Part shown: positions 1-6,084 of the stretch, one piece after another
Numbering within the stretch: the stretch's first letter is position 1
How the letters are laid out: every line of letters starts with the position of its first letter
Origin: Pedosphaera sp.
GTDB lineage: Bacteria; Verrucomicrobiota; Verrucomicrobiia; Limisphaerales; SIAT01
Assembly (NCBI GenBank): GCA_009691645.1
Contig: SIAT01000101.1
Coordinates: forward strand, 1 to 6,704
Direction: 5' to 3'
Length of the DNA: 6,704 nucleotides
Position numbers and translations under genes: made by a program
The notes under the pieces: generated by a model
Told to the model about the DNA's origin: nothing
What the model saw: the letters and a program-made list of their open reading frames with translations, nothing else
Databases searched by the model: none

Positions 1-64
1 TCTTGGCCGGCGGATTCGCGGGAGCGGACTGTGCCGGAACGAGAGGGGGTTGGTTGTTGTCCAT
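1..64 (-). CDS. N-terminus of a divergent unidentified protein (partial, runs off left edge)
   Basis: The minus strand reads ATG at 64-62 and stays open to the window edge, giving 21 codons that begin MDNNQPPLVPAQ and continue rich in Pro and Ala. A disordered Pro/Ala-rich start like this is common ahead of membrane or secreted domains, but nothing here identifies the family. The frame is also open upstream of this ATG, back to an in-frame TAA at 133-131. A second in-frame ATG at 121-119 would add 19 residues; it has GAGG four bases upstream, whereas the ATG at 64 has no Shine-Dalgarno sequence. The start is therefore uncertain. The gene is divergent from nusA, so the space between them should hold promoters for both. 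It could be a chance ORF, because only a short piece is visible. Confidence 0.5.
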   Translation of the reverse strand, partial: MDNNQPPLVPAQSAPANPPAK

Positions 65-101
65 GCCGGCGAAACTAGCGAACCCCGCCAACGACCGCAA
101 G

Positions 102-124
102 CCACCATTCCAAACCACCATTCC
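102..124. repeat. Short direct repeat, two CCACCATTCC units at 13-base period
   Basis: CCACCATTCC occurs at 102-111 and again at 115-124, separated by AAA. It lies in the divergent intergenic region, about 35 bases upstream of the nusA promoter -35 element. It could be a tandem regulator site, or simply the 5' coding or leader part of the minus-strand gene, whose alternative ATG (121-119) falls inside the second copy. With only two short copies, chance duplication is possible. Confidence 0.4.
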
Positions 125-159
125 ACCTCGTTAATCCTCGCCTGCGTCGGAAATGAACC

Positions 160-188
160 TTGACGGCATTTGGCCCTTTGCCTAGATT
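160..188 (+). promoter_or_regulatory. Sigma70-type promoter for the nusA operon
   Basis: TTGACG at 160-165 matches the -35 consensus at five of six positions. TAGATT at 183-188 matches the -10 consensus at four of six, including the key T1, A2 and T6. The spacer is exactly 17 bases. Transcription would be expected to start near 194-196, giving a leader of about 100 bases before the nusA ATG. The position, in a divergent intergenic region just ahead of the first gene of the operon, supports the call. No experimental start site is known. Confidence 0.65.
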
Positions 189-228
189 CGGGCTGTCGGT
201 GAATTAGTTACTAGGTCGCCAGCGTGTG

Positions 229-253
229 AAAGTCGGGTTTACCCGGCTTTTTT
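229..253 (+). terminator. Intrinsic-terminator-like hairpin in the nusA leader (candidate attenuator)
   Basis: AAAGTCGGG (229-237) pairs with CCCGGCTTT (242-250) around a TTTA loop, with one G-U pair (233-246). The core is seven pairs (231-237 with 242-248), and two A-T pairs can extend it. Six T residues (248-253) follow, then G and two more T. This is the form of a modest Rho-independent terminator. It lies about 35 bases after the predicted transcription start and 41 bases before the nusA ATG, so a transcript from the promoter at 160-188 must pass it to express nusA. Two weak four-pair hairpins (256-268 and 269-280) follow before the start codon. It might instead end a small leader RNA. 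Confidence 0.7.
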
Positions 254-294
254 GTTCCCTTGATGGGACGCTCGCAAGCGGCAGAACACGATCT

Positions 295-1572
295 ATGAAC
301 GCGGATTTTTTGGCCGTCCTGGAATACTGGGAAAAGGAAAAGGGCATCAGCAAGGATGTCCTGATGGCCGCCGTGAAGGAAGCGTTGCTCTCCGCCGCCA
401 AGAAAGCCGTGGGGCCGGCGCGCGAGCTGCGCTGCGAAATCGACCCCAAAGGTGGCGATATCAGGGCTTTTGCAAAGCTCGTTGTCGCCGAGAAGGTTGA
501 ATCCAAGCACGACCAGATTTCCCGTTTCGACGCTCGCCGTATCAAGTCCGATGCCCAAGTGGGCGAGGAAATCGAGGTGGAGGTCACGCCCACTGGGTTC
601 GGCCGTATCGCCGCTCAATTCGCCAAGCAGGCACTGCTCCAGCAGGTTCGCCGCGCCGAAAAAGACCTGATTTTCGCCGAGTTCAAAGACCGCGTGGGCG
701 ATATCGTCAGCGGCATCGTGCGCCGTTTCGAGCGGTCGGATGTCGTCCTCGATCTCGGCCGTTACGAGGCGTTGATGCCCAACCGCGAGCGCGTCCCGAC
801 GGAGGAATATCAGCAAGGTGATCGCATCCGCTGTTACGTCCGCGCGGTGGAGCAGACCCTTCGCGGGCCGGAGATCATCCTCTCGCGGGCCGCGCCCGAT
901 TTCGTCATCAAACTTTTCCAGCTCGAGGTCAGTGAGATCAACGACGGTACCGTCGAGATCAAAGGGATCGCTCGCGAGCCTGGTTTCCGGACCAAACTCG
1001 CCGTCCATTCCCGCGATCCGCGCGTGGACCCCGTCGGCGCGTGCGTCGGCCTGCGCGGCGGCCGTGTGAAGAACATCGTGCGCGAGTTGAACAACGAGAA
1101 GGTGGATATCATCCGCTGGGATCCGAACATCCGCGTCTTCGTCACCAACGCCATCGCGCCGGCTCAGCTCAAGAGCTGCGAAGTGGACGAAGAACGCAAA
1201 CGCGTGAAGATTTATGTGGCCGATGACCAACTCTCGCTCGCCATCGGCAAGCGCGGCCAGAACGCCCGGCTCACCGCCAAGTTGACTGGCTGGCAGGTGG
1301 ACATCGAGCCTGCGGTCGTGAGCGCGCCGGTTGGCTTCGATGAGCGCGTGGCTCAAGCCATCCAAACCATCGCCAACATCCCCGGCCTCACTGCGGAACA
1401 AGCCGCTGTGTTGGTCAATAGTGGTTTCCACAGCGTGGAAGATCTCATTCAAGTCGAAATCACCGACCTCGCGGACATCCCGCAACTCGCCGAGCAGTCC
1501 GAAGCCATTCTCGCCGCCATCAAAGGCGAGGCCACCCGTCGCGCAGAAATCGTCGGAGGCGCCGGCAAGTAA
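295..1572 (+). CDS. nusA: Transcription termination/antitermination factor NusA
   Basis: NusA binds RNA polymerase and nascent RNA, and controls pausing, intrinsic termination and antitermination. The 425-residue product shows the family order: N-terminal polymerase-binding domain (about 1-130, including EKGISKDVLMAAVKEALLSA and GRIAAQFAKQ), S1 domain (about 133-198, EFKDRVGDIVSGIVRRFE to GPEIILSR), KH1 (about 202-278, GLRG at 252-255 after DPVGACV) and KH2 (about 280-340, GKRG at 318-321 in DDQLSLAIGKRGQN). One helix-hairpin-helix region follows (about 358-410, NIPGLTAEQAAVLVNSGF). It is shorter than the 495-residue E. coli protein, which has two acidic C-terminal repeats. I chose ATG 295 because NusA proteins normally begin a few residues before this helix. 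An in-frame GTG at 226 would add 23 residues encoded by the leader terminator hairpin. No clear Shine-Dalgarno sequence precedes ATG 295. It is the first gene of the operon, and no rimP lies upstream. Confidence 0.97.
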   Translation: MNADFLAVLEYWEKEKGISKDVLMAAVKEALLSAAKKAVGPARELRCEIDPKGGDIRAFAKLVVAEKVESKHDQISRFDARRIKSDAQVGEEIEVEVTPTGFGRIAAQFAKQALLQQVRRAEKDLIFAEFKDRVGDIVSGIVRRFERSDVVLDLGRYEALMPNRERVPTEEYQQGDRIRCYVRAVEQTLRGPEIILSRAAPDFVIKLFQLEVSEINDGTVEIKGIAREPGFRTKLAVHSRDPRVDPVGACVGLRGGRVKNIVRELNNEKVDIIRWDPNIRVFVTNAIAPAQLKSCEVDEERKRVKIYVADDQLSLAIGKRGQNARLTAKLTGWQVDIEPAVVSAPVGFDERVAQAIQTIANIPGLTAEQAAVLVNSGFHSVEDLIQVEITDLADIPQLAEQSEAILAAIKGEATRRAEIVGGAGK

Positions 1573-1580
1573 GTTTTAAT

Positions 1581-1601
1581 CCCGGCGGCATTCGCGCCGG
1601 G
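1581..1601 (+). other. GC-rich stem-loop between nusA and infB
   Basis: CCCGGCG (1581-1587) is perfectly complementary to CGCCGGG (1595-1601) around a seven-base loop. It begins 8 bases after the nusA stop and ends 13 bases before the infB ATG. No T-run follows (AACCCACACACGT), so it is not a normal intrinsic terminator. It may stabilise or mark processing of the mRNA, or shape ribosome access to infB, which has no clear Shine-Dalgarno sequence. A chance GC palindrome in a GC-rich genome is possible. Confidence 0.5.
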
Positions 1602-1614
1602 AACCCACACACGT

Positions 1615-3993
1615 ATGCCCGTTCGTATTTACGACATCGCCAAGAAGTTCAAGGTTGAGAGCAAGGTCATCCTTGCCAAAGCCAAAGAGCTGGGCATCAC
1701 TGCCGCCAAGGTCGCCTCGAGCTCCATTGATAAGATTTCCGCTGAAGAACTCGAGCGCCACCTCGGCGACACGCCTGCGCCACACGCCCCGACACCCAAG
1801 CCGGTCGAGCACACGCCCATCTTGATTGTCGCCCCCCCCGAACCGCCGCCGGCCCCTGCCCCGGTGATCGGGGTCAAGCCCGAGTCTGTTGCGCCAGTCG
1901 TCGAGGAGAAACCCGCCGAGATCGCGGTCGAAGCCACTCCTGCACCTGCCGCGCTCGGCGCGACGCTCGGCCAGAAGGTCGGTTTCATCCACCTTGCTCC
2001 GCGCGCGCCGCGCCCCGGTGAACGGCCCCCCGCCGGTCGCCCTCCTCTGCCCGGCCGCAACGAGCCGCCGCGCGGTCGTAGCGACGATCGCCGTGACGCC
2101 CCGCGCGACCAGCGTTTCGGCGGTGGCCGCACCGCACCGGTGCCCGTTTCAGGAAAGCCGGCCACACCGGCACCGGCCAGATTTGTCGGGCCCACCACCG
2201 GCGAGCTAATCATAATGAAGCCGCCGGTGATCGTTCGCGATCTCGCCGAACGGCTCAAGCGCAAGCCGTTCCAGCTCATCGCCGATCTGATGGAGTTGGG
2301 TGTTTTCGCCAACGTCAATCAGGCTGTTGACGAGACCATCGCCCAGCGGCTCTGCGCCAAGCACGGTTTCCGCTTCGAGACCGAGAAGCGCGATCGCGGT
2401 GGTGGCCAAGTCCACGCCCCTGTCAAAAAGATCGAGATCGACATCGATGACAAGCCCGAGCAGCTCAAGCCCCGCCCGCCCGTGGTCACCATCATGGGCC
2501 ACGTGGACCACGGCAAAACATCTCTGCTCGACGTGATCCGCAAAGCCGACGTCGTCTCCGGCGAAGCGGGCGGCATCACGCAGCACATCGGTGCCTACAC
2601 CATTTCCTTCCCACATCCGGAACGCAAAAAGGAAGTCCAGCAGATCACCTTCCTCGATACGCCCGGCCACGCCGCGTTCAGCGCCATGCGCGCCCGTGGC
2701 GCCGACGTGACGGATATCGTCGTGCTCGTCGTCGCCGCAAACGACGGTGTGATGCCGCAGACGCTCGAGGCTCTCAGCCACGCGCAGGCGGCCAAGACCG
2801 AGATCATCGTCGCCGTCAACAAGTGCGACCACCCGAACGCCAACCCGATGAAGGTTCGCCAGCAGTTGCAGGAGAAGGGTCTCGTTTGCGAAGAGTGGGG
2901 CGGCAAAACCATTTTCGTGGATTGTTCCGCGCTCACCAAACAGGGTGTGGACAAGCTGCTTGAATCGGTCCTGCTTCAAGCCGAGGTGATGGAATTGAAG
3001 GCCAACCCCGACCGTCGCGCCAAGGGCAACGTGATCGAGTCCGGTCTCCTGCAGGGTGGCCCCACCGCCACCGTACTCGTCCGCAAAGGCACGCTCAAGG
3101 TCGGCGAAGTCATTCTCTGCGACCAGTTTTACGGCAAAGTCCGCGCGCTCATCGACGAGGATGGCCAGCGCCTCAAGGAAGCCGGACCGTCTGTCGCCGT
3201 GCGCGTGCTCGGCCTCAACGGCGTTCCCGAAGCCGGCCACGAGTTCATCATCATCGAGAACGAGAAGGCCGCCCGCGCCACCGCCGAGGAACGCGAACAG
3301 GAAGCGAGAGCGCTCGCCGAAGATGAGCGCCGGCCGAAGGTCACGCTCGAAAATCTCTTCGCGACCATCACCGCCGAGCAGGCCAAGACGCTCAAGATCG
3401 TCGTCAAGGCGGACACTCAAGGTTCTGTCGAAGCCATCGTCGAGGCGCTCAAGAAGTTCGACATGAGCAAGGTCACGCTCGACATCATTCACCACGCCGT
3501 CGGCACCGTGACCGAGAGCGACATCCTGCTCGCCTCGGCTTCCAAGGCCATCGTGCTCGGTTTCCACACCCGCATCGACACCGGCGTGGCCAATACCGCC
3601 AAGCACCACGGCGTGCAGATCAAGCTCTATGCCATCATCTACGAGTTGATCGACGAGGTGAAACTCGCCATGGCTGGCCTGCTTGATCCGATCCTCAAAG
3701 AGGTCGTCACCGGTGCCGCCGAGATCCGCCAACTCTTCGGCCTCTCCAAGGGCGGCAACGTCGCCGGCTGTTACGTCAACTCCGGCCGGATCGCCCGCGG
3801 CAAGGTCCGCGTGCTCCGCCGCAAGGGACTCATCTTCGAAGGCGTCACCCTCTCCCTCCGCCGCTTTCAGGACGAGGTCAACGAAGTCCGCGCCGGCATG
3901 GAGTGCGGCATCCGGCTCGATGGGTTCAATGACTTCGAGGTGGGCGACATCATCGAGTGCTACGCCATCGAGAAGGTCGCTCAACAACTGTAA
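1615..3993 (+). CDS. infB: Translation initiation factor IF-2
   Basis: IF2 is the GTPase that positions fMet-tRNA on the 30S subunit and promotes 50S joining. The 792 residues show an N-terminal IF2_N domain (1-51, PVRIYDIAKKFKVESKVIL), a long Pro/Ala-rich then Arg/Gly-rich linker (about 52-195), and a second IF2_N-like domain (about 200-258). The G domain follows (about 288-460): G1 GHVDHGKT 295-302, G2 around GGITQHIG 319-326, G3 DTPGH 348-352, G4 NKCD 402-405 (more often NKID or NKMD) and G5 SAL 438-440. Domain II (about 470-545), domain III (about 575-685, KADTQGSVEAI) and the tRNA-binding C-terminal domain (about 690-792, FGLSKGGNVAGCYV) complete it. All GTPase motifs are present, so it should be active. 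ATG 1615 is fixed by the conserved IF2_N start. The gene is 42 bases after nusA and presumably cotranscribed with it. Confidence 0.98.
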   Translation: MPVRIYDIAKKFKVESKVILAKAKELGITAAKVASSSIDKISAEELERHLGDTPAPHAPTPKPVEHTPILIVAPPEPPPAPAPVIGVKPESVAPVVEEKPAEIAVEATPAPAALGATLGQKVGFIHLAPRAPRPGERPPAGRPPLPGRNEPPRGRSDDRRDAPRDQRFGGGRTAPVPVSGKPATPAPARFVGPTTGELIIMKPPVIVRDLAERLKRKPFQLIADLMELGVFANVNQAVDETIAQRLCAKHGFRFETEKRDRGGGQVHAPVKKIEIDIDDKPEQLKPRPPVVTIMGHVDHGKTSLLDVIRKADVVSGEAGGITQHIGAYTISFPHPERKKEVQQITFLDTPGHAAFSAMRARGADVTDIVVLVVAANDGVMPQTLEALSHAQAAKTEIIVAVNKCDHPNANPMKVRQQLQEKGLVCEEWGGKTIFVDCSALTKQGVDKLLESVLLQAEVMELKANPDRRAKGNVIESGLLQGGPTATVLVRKGTLKVGEVILCDQFYGKVRALIDEDGQRLKEAGPSVAVRVLGLNGVPEAGHEFIIIENEKAARATAEEREQEARALAEDERRPKVTLENLFATITAEQAKTLKIVVKADTQGSVEAIVEALKKFDMSKVTLDIIHHAVGTVTESDILLASASKAIVLGFHTRIDTGVANTAKHHGVQIKLYAIIYELIDEVKLAMAGLLDPILKEVVTGAAEIRQLFGLSKGGNVAGCYVNSGRIARGKVRVLRRKGLIFEGVTLSLRRFQDEVNEVRAGMECGIRLDGFNDFEVGDIIECYAIEKVAQQL

Positions 3994-4009
3994 ATTGACC
4001 TAGTTCACT

Positions 4010-4014
4010 GGAGG
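4010..4014 (+). promoter_or_regulatory. Shine-Dalgarno sequence of rbfA
   Basis: GGAGG lies seven bases before the rbfA ATG at 4022, an ideal spacing. It is the only strong Shine-Dalgarno sequence at any gene start in the window and fixes the rbfA start. It suggests that rbfA begins independent translation, with the tightly packed genes downstream depending on coupling to it. Confidence 0.85.
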
Positions 4015-4021
4015 ACGTCAC

Positions 4022-4390
4022 ATGGCTCCCCGCCGACAAGACCGGGTTCGCGAGTTGCTCAAACGCGCCGTGGGCGAAGTGATCCGGCGCGAGATTTCCG
4101 TGAGCGAGGGCGGCCTCATCACGGTGAATGACGTGGGTGTCACTCCCGATCTCAAATCCGCCACCGTCTTCATCAGCATCCTCGGCGGCCCCGAGCAGAA
4201 GAAAAAAGGGCAGTCCATCCTCAATGAAAAAGGCGTGTGGCTCCAGATGCAGGTCGCCCGCGAGATTATCCTCAAGTACACCCCGCGCCTCCGTTTCGTG
4301 GTGGATGATTCCATCGAGCGCGGCAACCGTGTCCTCCACATCCTCGAGGAGTTGGAGAAGAAAAATCTCCCCGACGCCACCGAAGAATGA
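4022..4390 (+). CDS. rbfA: 30S ribosome-binding factor RbfA
   Basis: RbfA binds immature 30S subunits near the 5' helix of 16S rRNA, aids late maturation, and is needed for growth in the cold in E. coli. The 122-residue product is of usual length for this single-domain KH-fold family. Family signatures are the N-terminal helix (RVRELLKRAVGEVIRRE, 8-24), the first strands (ITVNDVGVTPDLKSATVFIS, 33-52) and the C-terminal block with PRLRFVVDDSIERGNRV (88-104). The gene lies 28 bases after infB, the usual neighbour. Its TGA overlaps the next gene's ATG as ATGA, which predicts translational coupling. The acidic tail after residue 110 is short. Confidence 0.96.
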   Translation: MAPRRQDRVRELLKRAVGEVIRREISVSEGGLITVNDVGVTPDLKSATVFISILGGPEQKKKGQSILNEKGVWLQMQVAREIILKYTPRLRFVVDDSIERGNRVLHILEELEKKNLPDATEE

Positions 4391-5370
4391 AGTCTCGCCC
4401 GCAGATCATCGAGCGCATCCTTGAACGTATCGCCGAGAGCCGCACCATCTGCGTCGTCGGCCACGTCCGCCCCGATGGTGATTGCGTCGGCTCCCAGCTA
4501 GCCCTCGCCCTCGCCCTGCGCGGCGAAGACAAGCGCATCACCATCTGGAATCAGGATTCCGTCCCCGCCAAGCTCCGCTTCCTCGATCCTGCAGGTCTTC
4601 TTGCGAAACCCAAGCGCGGCGAGAAGTTTGACCTCGTCATCGCCACCGACTGCGCGAGTTTCGAACGGCTCGGCACCGTCGGCCCCTGCATCGAGCAGCG
4701 CAAGCTTCTCATCAACATCGACCATCACGGCAGCAACACCCGCTACGGCGACATCAACTGGATCTCCAGCCGCGAGCCTTCCACTGGCGAGTTGATCTAT
4801 CGTCTTCTCAAATGGGCGCGCTGGCCCATCACCCCCACCATCGCCAACTCCCTCTTCACCGCCATCTCGACCGACACCGGCTCGTTCCAATACCCCTCCA
4901 CGCGTCCAGCCACCTACCACACGGCGGCGGATCTCGTGAAGCGCGGCGCCGATCTGGCGAAGGTCTGCAACGAGGTCTATCAATCCTACCCACTCTCCCG
5001 CGCGCGGTTGCTGCGGCACGTGTTCAACAAATTCCGCCTCGCGCACGAAAATCAGATCGCCTATTTCTGGCTCAAGCAGGCCGACTACACCCGCACCGGC
5101 GCCGAGCCGAATGACAGTGAGGGTCTCATCGACCACATCCGCGACATCGAGCCAGTCGTCGTCGCCTGCGTCTTCGAAGAGGCCGCGCCCAATCTCACAC
5201 GCATCAGCCTGCGTTCGAAGGACAGCCGCGTGAATGTCAGCGAGATCGCCCAGCAATTTGGCGGGGGCGGCCACTCCGCCGCCGCCGGCGCACGCATCAC
5301 CGGCAGTCTCCTTGCCACTCAACGTCGCGTCATCAAAGCCATCAAACACGCGCTCGCGGCCGTTAAATAA
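4387..5370 (+). CDS. nrnA: DHH/DHHA1 phosphoesterase, NrnA-like nanoRNase / pAp phosphatase
   Basis: This 327-residue protein has the DHH-DHHA1 architecture of the NrnA group: metal-dependent enzymes that degrade 2-5 nt RNAs from the 5' end and, in several members, dephosphorylate pAp; relatives hydrolyse cyclic dinucleotides. Metal-ligand motifs are intact: GHVRPDGDCVGS (25-36, H26, D30, D32), ATDCAS (86-91, D88), IDHHGSN (111-117, DHH at 112-114) and STDTGSFQY (161-169, D163). The DHHA1 domain ends with FGGGGHSAAAG (291-301), the substrate-binding Gly-rich loop. There is no signal peptide or membrane segment, so it should be cytoplasmic. It starts inside the rbfA stop (ATGA overlap) and ends directly against truB. 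The family is clear, but the substrate (nanoRNA, pAp or cyclic-dinucleotide product) cannot be told from sequence, so the symbol is a group name. Confidence 0.88.
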   Translation: MKSRPQIIERILERIAESRTICVVGHVRPDGDCVGSQLALALALRGEDKRITIWNQDSVPAKLRFLDPAGLLAKPKRGEKFDLVIATDCASFERLGTVGPCIEQRKLLINIDHHGSNTRYGDINWISSREPSTGELIYRLLKWARWPITPTIANSLFTAISTDTGSFQYPSTRPATYHTAADLVKRGADLAKVCNEVYQSYPLSRARLLRHVFNKFRLAHENQIAYFWLKQADYTRTGAEPNDSEGLIDHIRDIEPVVVACVFEEAAPNLTRISLRSKDSRVNVSEIAQQFGGGGHSAAAGARITGSLLATQRRVIKAIKHALAAVK

Positions 5371-6081
5371 ATGGAGACCTTCGGTGAATTCGACGGCGCT
5401 CTGCTCGTGGACAAGCCGGCCGGCCCCACCTCGCACGACATCGTGGACATCATCCGCGCCCATCTCGGTCTGAAAAAAGTCGGCCACTGCGGCACGCTCG
5501 ATCCCGGCGCCACCGGCCTGCTGATCGTCGTGCTCGGCAAAGCCACGCGGCTCTCCGAGAAGTTGATGAGCGACGACAAAGTGTACGAAGGGTGCGTCCG
5601 CTTCGGCGCCACCACCGACAGCTACGACGCCAAAGGCTCCATCACCGCCACCGCGCCGGTCCCCCCGTTGACATTGGATCAACTCAACGACGCCACCAGC
5701 GCCTTCACCGGTGACCTGATGCAGGAACCGCCGATGGTTTCCGCCGTCAAACAGGGCGGCGTGCCGCTGTACAAACTTGCGCGCAAAGGCATCGAAGTCG
5801 AACGCAAGCCCCGCCTCGTCCACATCTACAACTTCCGTTTCACCGACTACATCGAGCCGTTCGGTTGGTGCCGCGTGGCCTGCACCAAGGGCACCTACGT
5901 CCGCAGTCTCGCGCATGAACTCGGCCAGAAGCTCGGCTGCGGCGCGCATCTCCAGCACCTGCGCCGCACCGACTCCGGCAGGTTCAATGTGACCAACGCC
6001 ATCGAGGTGGAGCAACTCATCCAGACGCCCCCCAGCCAACTCGCCACGCGCATCATCCCGTTTCTCAAGCTGGCCAAGTGA
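5371..6081 (+). CDS. truB: tRNA pseudouridine(55) synthase TruB (short form)
   Basis: TruB isomerises uridine 55 in the T-loop of tRNAs to pseudouridine and also acts as a tRNA folding chaperone. Its 236 residues carry the family motifs: LLVDKPAGPTSHD (11-23), GHCGTLDPGATGLL (38-51) with catalytic D44, KVYEG (70-74) with the conserved Tyr at 72, MVSAVKQGGVPLYKLAR (122-138, the PPxxSA(x)K-type segment), GTYVRSLAHELG (174-185) and LRRTDSGRF (197-205). It stops shortly after the catalytic fold, whereas E. coli TruB (314 residues) continues into a C-terminal PUA-type domain, which is absent here. The ATG follows the upstream TAA with no gap and no Shine-Dalgarno sequence, so translation probably depends on ribosomes finishing the DHH gene. 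Confidence 0.96.
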   Translation: METFGEFDGALLVDKPAGPTSHDIVDIIRAHLGLKKVGHCGTLDPGATGLLIVVLGKATRLSEKLMSDDKVYEGCVRFGATTDSYDAKGSITATAPVPPLTLDQLNDATSAFTGDLMQEPPMVSAVKQGGVPLYKLARKGIEVERKPRLVHIYNFRFTDYIEPFGWCRVACTKGTYVRSLAHELGQKLGCGAHLQHLRRTDSGRFNVTNAIEVEQLIQTPPSQLATRIIPFLKLAK

Positions 6082-6084
6082 ACG

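Noticed and set aside
226..294. GTG start at 226 extending NusA by 23 residues
   Set aside because: The extension is encoded by the terminator hairpin and T-run, has no family counterpart and no Shine-Dalgarno sequence. ATG 295 gives the normal NusA N-terminus.
125..294. tRNA gene (such as metY, found at the head of the E. coli nusA operon) in the leader
   Set aside because: No cloverleaf, T-loop GTTCRA or acceptor pairing can be built here; the only strong structure is the terminator-like hairpin.
211..1485. 424-codon minus-strand open frame opposite nusA
   Set aside because: Codon-aligned shadow of nusA, which has clear S1 and KH motifs on the + strand. The frame also runs into the leader terminator region.
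1581..1601. Stem-loop after nusA as an intrinsic terminator
   Set aside because: No T-run follows on either strand, and infB, which must be expressed, begins 13 bases later.
2206..3987. 593-codon minus-strand open frame opposite infB
   Set aside because: Same codon-aligned shadow effect: infB uses no TTA, CTA or TCA codon after 2208. The composition is low-complexity Asp/Glu/Leu/Val/Gly, as expected for the reverse complement of GC-rich codons.
3995..4000. TTGACC as the -35 box of an rbfA promoter
   Set aside because: No acceptable -10 hexamer is seen 16-18 bases downstream, and a transcript starting there would lose the rbfA Shine-Dalgarno sequence or start inside the gene.
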